A stretch of DNA of 6,582 nucleotides from RHKX01 sp035695265 (GTDB lineage: Bacteria; Actinomycetota; Thermoleophilia; Solirubrobacterales; 70-9): positions 1-6,582 of the forward strand of contig DASSEM010000257.1 in assembly GCA_035695265.1 (NCBI GenBank). The letters are read 5' to 3'. The translations under genes were made by a program, and so were the position numbers. The notes beneath the pieces are model-generated. The model had not been told where the DNA came from and made no database searches. It worked only from the letters and a program-made list of their open reading frames with translations. Numbering within the stretch: the first letter of the stretch is position 1; each line of letters starts with the position of its first letter. Of the stretch, positions 1 to 5,825 are shown one piece after another.

Positions 1-1
1 G

Positions 2-1027
2 GCCTACGATGTCGGGCAGGCGTGCGGCACCGGGCTCGAGACGGCGATCCTCGTCGCCAACAAGATCGCGCTCGGCCAGATCGAGAGCGGGATCGCCTGC
101 GGAGTGGACACGACCTCCGACGCGCCGATCGCGATCAACGAGGACCTGCGCGCGGTCCTGCTCGAGCTGAACGCCGCCCGCTCCAACCTCGATCGGCTGC
201 GGACCCTCGCGAAGCTTCGCCCGGGCCAGCTCGTGCCCGAGATCCCGCGCAACTCCGAGCCCCGCACCGGTCTCTCGATGGGCGAGCACACCGCGATCAT
301 GGCCCGCGAGTGGGGGATCGCGCGCGAGCCTCAGGACGAGCTCGCCGCCGCCAGCCACCGCAACCTCGCCGCCGCCTACGAGCAGGGCTTCGAGGACGAC
401 CTCGTCTCTCCCTACCTCGGCCTCGAGCGTGACCAGAACCTGCGGCCGGACTCGACCGTCGAGTCGCTCGCGAAGCTGAAGCCGGTCTTCGGCGGAGCCG
501 ACGGGACGATGACCGCCGGCAACTCGACACCGCTCAGCGACGGCGCCGCCGCGGTCCTGCTCGGGACCGAGGGGTGGGGCGAAGCGCGCGGACTGGTGCC
601 GCTGGCCCGCTTCGTCGATGCCGAGACCGCCGCCGTCGACCATGTCGGCGCCGGTGAGGGACTCTTGATGGCGCCCGCCTACGCGGTTCCGCGGCTGCTC
701 GCCCGCCACGGCCTGAAGCTCCAGGATTTCGATCTCTACGAGATCCACGAGGCGTTCGCCGCTCAGGTGCTCTCGACGCTCGCCGCCTGGGAGGACCCGG
801 TCTTCTGCCGCGAGCGGCTCGGGCTCGAAGAGCCGCTCGGCGCGATCGAGCGCGAGGTGCTCAACGTCCGTGGCGGTTCGCTCGCCGCCGGCCACCCGTT
901 CGCGGCCACCGGCGGCCGGATCGTCGGCAACCTCGCGAAGCAGCTCAGCGCCCGCGGAGGCGGCCGCGGGCTGATCTCGATCTGCGCCGCCGGCGGCCAG
1001 GGCGTGGTCGCCATCCTCGAGGCTTAG
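2..1027 (+). CDS. fadA2: Acetyl-CoA acetyltransferase / 3-ketoacyl-CoA thiolase (FadI/FadA2 type), 5'-truncated by window edge
   Basis: This is a thiolase, which condenses or cleaves 3-ketoacyl-CoA with CoA through a covalent acyl-cysteine intermediate in the cytoplasm. The frame is open from base 2, so the N-terminus lies outside the window; 341 residues are visible, and full-length relatives are about 430-440 aa. Visible catalytic elements are the nucleophilic Cys in GQACGTG (visible residue 8), His in EIHEAFAAQ (residue 249), His in AAGHPFAATGGR (residue 298), and the second Cys in ICAAGGQG (residue 328). HEAFA in place of the common NEAFA, together with the GVDTTSDAPI segment, is typical of the FadI/FadA2 branch. 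It is followed 11 bp later by a FabG4-like reductase and then a MaoC dehydratase, the same set as Rv0243-Rv0241c of M. tuberculosis. I infer a role in fatty acyl-CoA metabolism; whether it works in degradation or synthesis cannot be read from sequence. The symbol is by family resemblance. Confidence 0.93.
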   Translation, partial: AYDVGQACGTGLETAILVANKIALGQIESGIACGVDTTSDAPIAINEDLRAVLLELNAARSNLDRLRTLAKLRPGQLVPEIPRNSEPRTGLSMGEHTAIMAREWGIAREPQDELAAASHRNLAAAYEQGFEDDLVSPYLGLERDQNLRPDSTVESLAKLKPVFGGADGTMTAGNSTPLSDGAAAVLLGTEGWGEARGLVPLARFVDAETAAVDHVGAGEGLLMAPAYAVPRLLARHGLKLQDFDLYEIHEAFAAQVLSTLAAWEDPVFCRERLGLEEPLGAIEREVLNVRGGSLAAGHPFAATGGRIVGNLAKQLSARGGGRGLISICAAGGQGVVAILEA

Positions 1028-1038
1028 ACGATCTGGCC

Positions 1039-2442
1039 GTGGCCGACGCCTACACCCAGATCGTCAGCAATCCCCTCGGCGGCTTCGTCGCGCGAAACCT
1101 CGGCCTGCCGCGACCGGTCGAGCTCGACCGCTACCGGCCGGGCGCGCCGCTGATCGACGGCAGGGTGCTGGTCGGCTCGGCGCCCGGCGGGCGGTGCGGC
1201 GCGGCGATTGCGAGCGTGCTGGCGGCAGCCGGGACCGCCGTCGACAGCCGCCTCGACGATGGGGTGCGGGAGGCGCTCGGCGCGGCAGCGATCGACGCCG
1301 GGGTTTGGAACCCGGAGGCCCCGGCCGACCAGCGCTGGAAGGGCCTCGTCCTCGACGCGACCGGGATCTCCTCGAGCGTCGAGCTGCGCGAGCTCTGGTC
1401 GTTCTTCCATCCGACGATCCGCCGGCTCGAGCCGTGCGGGCGCCTGATCGTGATCGGCGCCGAGCCCGGCGAGGGCGGGCCGCCGGCGGCGACCGCGCAG
1501 CGGGCGCTCGAGGGCTTCGTCCGCGCCGCCGGCAAGGAGGTCCGCCACGGGGCCACCGCCCAGCTCGTCCGGGTCGCCGCCGGCGCCGAGGCCCGGATCG
1601 GCTCCACGCTGCGTTTCCTGCTCTCTCCCCGCTCGGCCTACGTCTCCGGCCAGGTCGTCCGGGTCGGCGCCGGTGACGAGGTCGCCGACGTCGATCCCGA
1701 TCATCCGCTGCGCGGCGAGGTCGCCCTCGTAACCGGCGCGTCGCGCGGGATCGGCGCACAGGTCGCGGCCGTCCTCGCCCGCGACGGCGCCCACGTCGTC
1801 GGCCTCGACGTCCCCGGCCTGGCCGAGGACCTCGAGCGGGTCGTCGAGCCGCTGGGCGGATCGACGATCGCCGCCGACATCACGGCGGACGACGCGCCGA
1901 AGCAGATCTGCGACGCGCTCGCCGAGCGGCACGAGGGCGTCGACGTCGTCGTCCACAACGCCGGCGTCACCCGCGACAAGACGCTGGCCGGCATGGACGC
2001 CGGGCGCTGGGAGGCCGTGATCGCGATCAACCTCACCGCCGCGGAGCGGATCAACGAGGAGCTGCTCGCCCGCGACGGGCTGCTCGGCGCCGGGGGGCGG
2101 ATCGTCTGTGTCTCGTCGATGAGCGGGATCGCCGGCAACGCCGGGCAGACGAACTATTCGACGTCGAAGGCGGGCGTGATCGGGATGGTCGAGTCGATGG
2201 CCCCGGTCCTCGCCGATCGCGGGACGACGATCAACGCGGTCGCGCCGGGGTTCATCGAGACGCAGATGACCGCGGCGATGCCGATCGGCCCGCGCGAGGC
2301 GGGGCGGCGGATGAACTCGCTCGCCCAGGGTGGGTTGCCGGTCGACGTCGCCGAGACGATCGCCTGGTTCGCGGCGCCCGACTCGGGCGGTCTCAACGGC
2401 AACGTCGTCCGGGTCTGCGGACAGAGCCTGATCGGGGCCTGA
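1039..2442 (+). CDS. fabG4: 3-oxoacyl-ACP/CoA reductase, high-molecular-weight two-domain FabG4 type
   Basis: This short-chain dehydrogenase reduces 3-ketoacyl thioesters to (R)-3-hydroxyacyl thioesters. It is 467 aa, against about 245 for ordinary FabG and about 454 for mycobacterial FabG4. Residues 1-215 form the extra N-terminal flavodoxin-like domain. Residues 222-467 are the ketoreductase: cofactor motif TGASRGIG (232-239), HNAG (306-309), and a complete catalytic tetrad Asn331, Ser360, Tyr373 and Lys377 (YSTSK). APGFIETQM (403-411) is also present. The GTG start at 1039 is chosen because the N-terminus (PLGGFVARNLGLPRPVELDRY) keeps the family's opening, which matches FabG4 in my recollection; no good Shine-Dalgarno precedes it, so coupling to the thiolase 11 bp upstream is likely. 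FabG4 of M. tuberculosis is reported to be NADH-dependent and to act on CoA substrates; the same is inferred here. The next gene begins one base after its stop. Confidence 0.94.
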   Translation: MADAYTQIVSNPLGGFVARNLGLPRPVELDRYRPGAPLIDGRVLVGSAPGGRCGAAIASVLAAAGTAVDSRLDDGVREALGAAAIDAGVWNPEAPADQRWKGLVLDATGISSSVELRELWSFFHPTIRRLEPCGRLIVIGAEPGEGGPPAATAQRALEGFVRAAGKEVRHGATAQLVRVAAGAEARIGSTLRFLLSPRSAYVSGQVVRVGAGDEVADVDPDHPLRGEVALVTGASRGIGAQVAAVLARDGAHVVGLDVPGLAEDLERVVEPLGGSTIAADITADDAPKQICDALAERHEGVDVVVHNAGVTRDKTLAGMDAGRWEAVIAINLTAAERINEELLARDGLLGAGGRIVCVSSMSGIAGNAGQTNYSTSKAGVIGMVESMAPVLADRGTTINAVAPGFIETQMTAAMPIGPREAGRRMNSLAQGGLPVDVAETIAWFAAPDSGGLNGNVVRVCGQSLIGA

Positions 2443-2443
2443 C

Positions 2444-3361
2444 TTGCCGGCGGCGGCGCGCGAGCTCGACGCGATGCCGGCGCTCCCGTCGCTCTACGCG
2501 CGCGCCGGGCTGGGCGCGATCCCCGGCAGCGGCATCCTCGGGCGCCTGCCGATGCTGCCGGGTGGCGGGCGCAGCGATTCGCTTCCGGCCGAGTCGCTGC
2601 GCGTCGCCGGCGTCGTCGCCGATCGCGACGAGGTCTCGCGCTACTCCCGGGTCTGCGGGCTGACGCTCCGCGACGAGCTCCCCGCCGCCTACCCCCACGT
2701 GATGTCGTTCCCGCTGCAGCTCGCGCTGATGGCGTCGGGGGGGTTCCCGTTCCCGCTCCTCGGTCTCGTCCACATCGCCGATTCGATCAGCCACCACCGG
2801 CCGATCGCAGCCGGCGAGCCGCTCGACCTCGAAGTTGCGGCGACAGACCTGCGGGCGCATCCGAAGGGCCGGGCGTTCACGCTCGCCGTCGAGGCGCGCG
2901 CGGACGGCGAGCTCGTCTGGGAGGAGGAGGGGACCATCCTCCAGCGCGGCGGCGGTGATCCGGCCGCCGCGCGCGAGGCGGAGCCCGATTTGTCTGAGCC
3001 ACCAGAGGACCTGAGCGCGGCGGCCGAGTGGCGGCTTCCGGGCGATCTCGGGCGTCGCTACGCCGCCGTCTCCGGTGACCGCAACCCGATCCACCTCCAC
3101 CCGCTCAGCGCCCGCGCGTTCGGGTTTCCGCGACCGATCGCGCACGGGATGTGGAGCCTGGCGCGCTCGCTCGCCCAGCTCGAGGGGCGGACCCCCGATG
3201 CGTTCACGGTCACGGTCGCGTTCCGCCGGCCGATCCTGCTGCCGGGCCGGGTCCGCTTCGCGGCCGGGGCGGGTGCCGGCGGGGCGATCGACTTCGCCCT
3301 GCGCGGTCCCGAGCCCCGGGATCCGGCGCTGCACCTGCACGGCGAGCTGCGGCCACGCTGA
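2444..3361 (+). CDS. htdX: MaoC-like (R)-3-hydroxyacyl thioester dehydratase, HtdX type
   Basis: This is a hot-dog-fold hydratase/dehydratase that interconverts (R)-3-hydroxyacyl and trans-2-enoyl thioesters, the step after FabG4. It is 305 aa and has two halves, as in double-hot-dog hydratase-2 proteins. The N-terminal half (about 50-168) has lost the catalytic motif. The C-terminal half (about 195-303) carries the hydratase-2 motif GDRNPIHLHP with Asp212, Asn214 and His217, followed by FGFPRPIAHGMWS (227-238). Segments such as AAYPHVMSFPLQLAL and HHRPIAAGEP match what I recall of mycobacterial HtdX (Rv0241c, about 280 aa). The TTG at 2444 leaves a one-base gap after fabG4, which fits translational coupling, but no clear Shine-Dalgarno supports it. 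An in-frame ATG at 2474 (295 aa) is a real alternative, since conserved sequence starts only around residue 50. It is the last gene of the three-gene lipid unit. Confidence 0.9.
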   Translation: MPAAARELDAMPALPSLYARAGLGAIPGSGILGRLPMLPGGGRSDSLPAESLRVAGVVADRDEVSRYSRVCGLTLRDELPAAYPHVMSFPLQLALMASGGFPFPLLGLVHIADSISHHRPIAAGEPLDLEVAATDLRAHPKGRAFTLAVEARADGELVWEEEGTILQRGGGDPAAAREAEPDLSEPPEDLSAAAEWRLPGDLGRRYAAVSGDRNPIHLHPLSARAFGFPRPIAHGMWSLARSLAQLEGRTPDAFTVTVAFRRPILLPGRVRFAAGAGAGGAIDFALRGPEPRDPALHLHGELRPR

Positions 3362-3365
3362 GCCT

Positions 3366-3384
3366 CCCGGCCGGAACGGCCGCG
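3366..3384. terminator. GC-only hairpin after htdX; possible terminator without U-tract
   Basis: CGGCCG (3368-3373) and CGGCCG (3377-3382) pair perfectly around a GAA loop. After one C/C mismatch the stem gains C3366-G3384. It starts about five bases after the htdX stop. There is no T-run on the 3' side, so it would be an actinobacterial-style hairpin terminator or just an mRNA 3'-end stabiliser. In sequence this rich in G and C, a 6-bp GC stem can also arise by chance. Confidence 0.35.
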
Positions 3385-3414
3385 GCAGGACCGCAACTAC
3401 TACGTGAGCGTCGC

Positions 3415-3443
3415 GTTAGCGGACTTAGAGAACGCTAACAATC
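3415..3443 (+). promoter_or_regulatory. Perfect 7-bp inverted repeat upstream of the M23 gene; candidate operator or promoter element
   Basis: GTTAGCG (3415-3421) is mirrored by CGCTAAC (3433-3439) across 11 bases, and the right arm continues into AATC (3440-3443). The 3' side has no T-run, so a terminator is unlikely. A related arrangement, GTTAGCGG followed by CGCTTGCAATC, lies in front of the next wall-hydrolase gene at 4456-4475. The right arms agree at 9 of 11 positions, but the gap between half-sites is 11 bases here and 2 there. The shared sequence is seen directly; a common DNA-binding regulator is inference. Confidence 0.4.
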
Positions 3444-3481
3444 CGCGCTCCGCCCTGATTGCGAGCGCGAGCGAGCCAGCG

Positions 3482-3487
3482 AAGGGA
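3482..3487 (+). promoter_or_regulatory. Shine-Dalgarno of the M23 peptidase gene
   Basis: AAGGGA lies four bases before the ATG at 3492. This decides the start over the in-frame TTG at 3459, which has no such site and would put an extra basic stretch before the signal peptide. It is the clearest ribosome binding site in the window. Confidence 0.65.
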
Positions 3488-3491
3488 ACGG

Positions 3492-4412
3492 ATGAGAACG
3501 CTCGACCACGATCGCGCGAGCCGCGGCCGGCGGCTCTGGGTCACCGAGATCGCCGTCGCGACGGCGATGCTGCTCGGCCTCGCCGCCGTCCTCGCCGGCA
3601 CCGACGAGGCCCGTGCCGCCGCCGGATCGACCGCCGCCGGAACCGAGCGGGTGGCGGGATCGTCGCGCGCCGGCGGCGATGTCCCGCGCCCGCGGGTTCG
3701 CGCCGCCCGGGTCGACCGCCGCCGGATCATCCTCGGCGCTCGCCACGGCGTCGCGTTCCGCTTCGAGCTCGCCGGCAAGCGGACGCGCAAGGTGCTGGTC
3801 AAGGTCGTTCGCGTCGGCAGCCGCAAGGTCCACAAGCGGTTCCGGCTCGGCCGTGTCGCCGCCGGCAAGCGGCACCGGATCGAGTGGAGCGGGAGGACCC
3901 GCCGGCACGGCTGGATCCCGCGCGGCAAGTACGCGTTCCGGGTCTTTGCCGACGGCCGACGTGCGAAGCTCGGCGCCCGGAGCGGCCCGATCCGCTTCCG
4001 CTTCTACAAGAACCGCTTTCCGATCCTCGGTGGCCACGGCTACGGCGACGGGCTCGGGGCCGGCCGCGGTCACCAGGGCCAGGACCTCTTCGCTCGCTGC
4101 GGCCGCCCGGTCGTCGCGGCCCGCGCCGGCCGGGTGCAGGTCCGCCGCTATCAGTCGGCGGCCGGCTATTACGTGGTCGTCGACGGTCGCGGGACCGGCC
4201 AGGATTACGTCTACATGCACATGAGCAGGCGCGGGCGGCCGCCACAGGGCGCGCGGGTCCACGCCGGCGAGCGGATCGGAACCGTCAACGACACCGGCCG
4301 GGCGACCGGCTGCCACCTCCACTTCGAGCTCTGGACGAAGCCGGGCTGGTACGAGGGCGGCCGGGCGAAGTCGCCGACCCGGGCGCTGCGGCGCTGGGAC
4401 GGGTGGAGTTGA
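3492..4412 (+). CDS. Secreted M23 (LytM/lysostaphin-type) metallopeptidase with N-terminal FlgD-like Ig domain
   Basis: This is a probable zinc endopeptidase that cuts peptidoglycan cross-links outside the membrane. Its 306 aa read as follows. A basic start (RASRGRRLW) is followed by a hydrophobic core (17-36) and an ARA|AA-like signal peptidase site near 40-44. A very Arg-rich linker and beta-domain follow (about 78-172), with the FlgD-Ig-like pattern IEWSGRT...IPRGKYAFRVFADGR. The M23 domain (about 177-296) has metal ligands in GHQGQD (His194, Asp198) and CHLHFE (His277), and catalytic His243 (YMHMS) and His275. All key residues are present, so it should be active. Cys203 and Cys274 flank the active-site strands and may form a disulfide. 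No sorting signal or membrane anchor follows the signal peptide. It lies 124 bp upstream of a second wall hydrolase on the same strand, which suggests joint work in wall remodelling. The exact bond cut is not predictable. Confidence 0.92.
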   Translation: MRTLDHDRASRGRRLWVTEIAVATAMLLGLAAVLAGTDEARAAAGSTAAGTERVAGSSRAGGDVPRPRVRAARVDRRRIILGARHGVAFRFELAGKRTRKVLVKVVRVGSRKVHKRFRLGRVAAGKRHRIEWSGRTRRHGWIPRGKYAFRVFADGRRAKLGARSGPIRFRFYKNRFPILGGHGYGDGLGAGRGHQGQDLFARCGRPVVAARAGRVQVRRYQSAAGYYVVVDGRGTGQDYVYMHMSRRGRPPQGARVHAGERIGTVNDTGRATGCHLHFELWTKPGWYEGGRAKSPTRALRRWDGWS

Positions 4413-4429
4413 CCGGCCGGGGCCGGATC

Positions 4430-4467
4430 GTGCCCGCAAGATCTCTTGCAGATCTGTTAGCGGGCGC
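4430..4467. terminator. Compound hairpin between the two hydrolase genes; possible terminator of the M23 gene
   Basis: The outer stem GCCCGC (4432-4437) pairs with GCGGGC (4460-4465) and can gain T4431-G4466 and G4430-C4467. Inside, two copies of the self-complementary AGATCT (4439-4444 and 4450-4455) pair around the loop CTTGC. The structure starts 17 bases after the M23 stop and ends directly at a candidate -35 box for the next gene. No U-tract follows. GCAAGA (4436-4441) and TCTTGC (4444-4449) form an alternative, smaller inverted repeat, so a DNA-level operator role is equally possible. Confidence 0.4.
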
Positions 4468-4475
4468 TTGCAATC
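4456..4475 (+). promoter_or_regulatory. Second copy of the GTTAGCG / CGCTnnCAATC element, upstream of the NlpC/P60 gene
   Basis: GTTAGCGG (4456-4463) is followed by CGCTTGCAATC (4465-4475). The left half-site is identical over 8 bases to 3415-3422, and the right half matches 3433-3443 at 9 of 11 positions. GTTAGCG and CGCTTGC are themselves an imperfect inverted repeat (5 of 7 pairs) with a 2-base centre. It overlaps the candidate -35 box TTGCAA, where a bound repressor or activator could act. Function is inferred only. Confidence 0.4.
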
Positions 4476-4495
4476 GGGACCGCCCCATCTACCGT
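4468..4495 (+). promoter_or_regulatory. Candidate sigma-70-like promoter for the NlpC/P60 gene
   Basis: TTGCAA (4468-4473) and TACCGT (4490-4495) are separated by 16 bases; the second fits the actinobacterial TAnnnT -10 pattern. Transcription would begin near 4502, giving a leader of about 35 bases before the ATG at 4537. That leader has no recognisable Shine-Dalgarno. A -10-like box alone is weak evidence, but it lies in the right place and in a locally less GC-rich stretch. Confidence 0.4.
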
Positions 4496-4536
4496 GGCGC
4501 ACCGCGAGTGGGGTCTCGGCTCCCTCGCCGACCTTG

Positions 4537-5799
4537 ATGCGACCGAACCTCTTCGACAACCGGGCCCCGAGCCCTTCCGCACGCCTGCTCGCAGCCGCCG
4601 TGCTGCTCCTCCTCATCGCCTGCGCGGCGGCGGTCCTGCTGCGCCCGGCGCCCGCGACGGCGACGATCGCCGAGAAGCAGGAGGCGCTCGCCGGCGTTCG
4701 CGACCAGCAGTCCGCGATCTCGCAGGAGCTCGCCGAGAGCAACCAGCAGATCAACGCCCTGATCGGTCAGGTCTCCGAGGCCCGGCAGGCCGAGGCCGCC
4801 GCGGCGGCCGAGCTTCAGGCCAAGCAGGAGGAGCTCGACGCCGCCGAGGCCGAGCTCGAGGCCGGCCGCGACCGGCTCGCCCGCGTTCGCGACCACCTGC
4901 GGGCCGCCGTCCGCGAGCTCGAGAAGATCCTGGTCGGCGTCTACAAGTCGGACGACCCGAACATGGTCGACGTCCTGATCGAGTCCGCGAGCTGGGAGGA
5001 CGCGTCGGTCGACGCGACCTACCTCGATCGCCTCCACGACTACCAGGAGGACACGGTCGACCGCGTCAGGGAGCTGCGCGACGAGGTCGAGGGCATCGTC
5101 GCCGAGCTCGCCGACACGAAGGACCGGATCGCGGCCGTCCGCGACGACCTCGCGGTCCGCCACCAGGAGCTCGCCGACCAGCGCGCCGCGCTCGAGGCGC
5201 AGGAGCAGCAGCTCTACGCCGCCCGCGCCGCCCGCCGCGAGACGCTGCAGCGGCTGACCGCCCGCGAGGCCGACCTCGAATCGGGCATCGCCGACGCGCA
5301 GCAGCGCCAGGCCGCCGCGGCCGCAGCGCCCGACCCGGCAACCGTCGCAGCGCCCGCCCCCTCGGTGCCGGCGCCGAACGGGTCGACCGCGACGCTCAAC
5401 CCCGACGGCAGCGCCACCGCGCCCGCCGACGCACCCCAGCAGGTCAAGGACGTGATCGCCGCCGCCAACGCGATCCGCGACAGGCCGTACCTGTGGGGCG
5501 GCGGCCACGGTTCCTTCGAGGCCTCCGGTTACGACTGCTCGGGCGCGGTCAGCTACGCCCTCCACGGCGGCGGCTTCCTCTCGAGCCCGCTCGACTCGAC
5601 CGGCTTCATGAGCTGGGGCGAGCCCGGCGCCGGCAACTGGATCACCGTCTACGCCAACTCCGGCCATGCGTATGCCGTCATCGCCGGCCTCCGCTGGGAC
5701 ACCTCCGACTCGGGCGGCGACGGCCCGAGCTGGGCCGACTACTCGAGCTCGTGGGAGCAGTCGCAGAGCTTCACCGCGGTTCATCCCGCCGGTTTCTAG
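4537..5799 (+). CDS. Coiled-coil NlpC/P60 peptidoglycan endopeptidase (PcsB/CwlO/RipC-like architecture)
   Basis: This is a probable exported cysteine peptidase that cleaves within peptidoglycan stem peptides. Its 420 aa are arranged as follows. A hydrophobic signal or anchor segment (about 17-36) is followed by a TATA-like cleavage region (40-44). A long charged coiled coil (about 45-257) is broken by a PcsB-type hinge (130-170: ILVGVYKSDDPNMVDVLIES and onward). A low-complexity Ala/Pro linker follows (258-299), then the NlpC/P60-like domain (300-420). The domain shows PYLWGGGHGSF, catalytic Cys334 in GYDCSGAVSYAL and His377 in NSGHAYAVIAG. The third catalytic residue is unclear (perhaps Asp388). 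In PcsB, CwlO and probably RipC, the coiled coil holds the enzyme inactive until FtsEX acts on it; the same control is inferred here, but no ftsEX genes are in view. LIAC (26-29) fits a lipobox, but the residues after it stay hydrophobic, so a lipoprotein is less likely. Start ATG 4537; TTG 4534 is an adjacent alternative. Confidence 0.9.
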   Translation: MRPNLFDNRAPSPSARLLAAAVLLLLIACAAAVLLRPAPATATIAEKQEALAGVRDQQSAISQELAESNQQINALIGQVSEARQAEAAAAAELQAKQEELDAAEAELEAGRDRLARVRDHLRAAVRELEKILVGVYKSDDPNMVDVLIESASWEDASVDATYLDRLHDYQEDTVDRVRELRDEVEGIVAELADTKDRIAAVRDDLAVRHQELADQRAALEAQEQQLYAARAARRETLQRLTAREADLESGIADAQQRQAAAAAAPDPATVAAPAPSVPAPNGSTATLNPDGSATAPADAPQQVKDVIAAANAIRDRPYLWGGGHGSFEASGYDCSGAVSYALHGGGFLSSPLDSTGFMSWGEPGAGNWITVYANSGHAYAVIAGLRWDTSDSGGDGPSWADYSSSWEQSQSFTAVHPAGF

Positions 5800-5813
5800 A
5801 TCGCCTCCCCGGG

Positions 5814-5819
5814 TACGCT
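5814..5819 (+). promoter_or_regulatory. Candidate -10 box for a leaderless transcript of the glyoxalase gene
   Basis: TACGCT fits the TAnnnT -10 pattern, and its last base is six bases before the GTG start at 5826. That places transcription initiation at or next to the start codon. No Shine-Dalgarno is present, which fits a leaderless message, common in actinobacteria. No good -35 is visible (GGTTTC at 5791-5796 is the best spaced). The same bases also form a 5-bp hairpin, ACGCT (5815-5819) with AGCGT (5823-5827). Confidence 0.45.
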
Positions 5820-5825
5820 CCCAGC

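Larger units (their letters stand above)
3362..3491. other. Intergenic spacer between lipid genes and cell-wall hydrolase genes
   Basis: This 130-bp gap separates two functional groups. It contains the hairpin after htdX, then a locally AT-richer stretch (about 3391-3443) with a perfect inverted repeat, then a GC-rich stretch with reiterated GCGAGC (3461-3474), then the Shine-Dalgarno of the M23 gene. I see no credible small gene in it. The M23 gene very likely has its own promoter here, but I cannot assign convincing -35 and -10 boxes. Confidence 0.6.

Noticed and set aside
1024..1956. Minus-strand open frame (310 aa) opposite fabG4
   Set aside because: No motif; it covers half of a reductase with a complete catalytic tetrad.
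2393..3340. Minus-strand open frame (315 aa) opposite htdX
   Set aside because: Arg/Gly-rich with no domain; the plus strand carries the hydratase-2 motif.
3461..3474. Tandem GCGAGC repeats
   Set aside because: Only two to three short imperfect units in a GC-rich spacer; no sign of a functional repeat array.
3459..3491. TTG at 3459 as an earlier start for the M23 gene
   Set aside because: It lacks a Shine-Dalgarno, whereas AAGGGA stands correctly before ATG 3492, which gives a normal signal peptide.
3405..3491. c-di-AMP (ydaO-type) riboswitch, often found before actinobacterial wall-hydrolase genes
   Set aside because: The spacer is too short and I see none of the conserved ydaO core blocks in it or in 4413-4536.
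4562..4623. Lipoprotein signal (LIAC) in the NlpC/P60 protein
   Set aside because: The Cys is followed by more hydrophobic residues (AAAVLL) and a better signal peptidase I-like site comes after, so a normal signal or membrane anchor is more likely. Not fully excluded.
3435..4754. Long minus-strand open frame (439 aa) opposite the M23 gene
   Set aside because: It spans two promoter regions, has no recognisable domain, and reflects the scarcity of stop codons in GC-rich DNA. The plus-strand frame has a signal peptide and full M23 motifs.
4489..5784. Long minus-strand open frame (431 aa) opposite the NlpC/P60 gene
   Set aside because: Its Leu/Gly/Val/Asp/Arg-rich composition mirrors the coiled-coil codons on the other strand, and it shows no family motif.
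4494..5825. An open frame continuous with the glyoxalase frame, which would make a 573-aa fusion protein
   Set aside because: The upstream part is an Arg/Pro/Gly-rich low-complexity translation lying over the well-supported NlpC/P60 gene in another frame. GloA homology begins exactly at the GTG at 5826.
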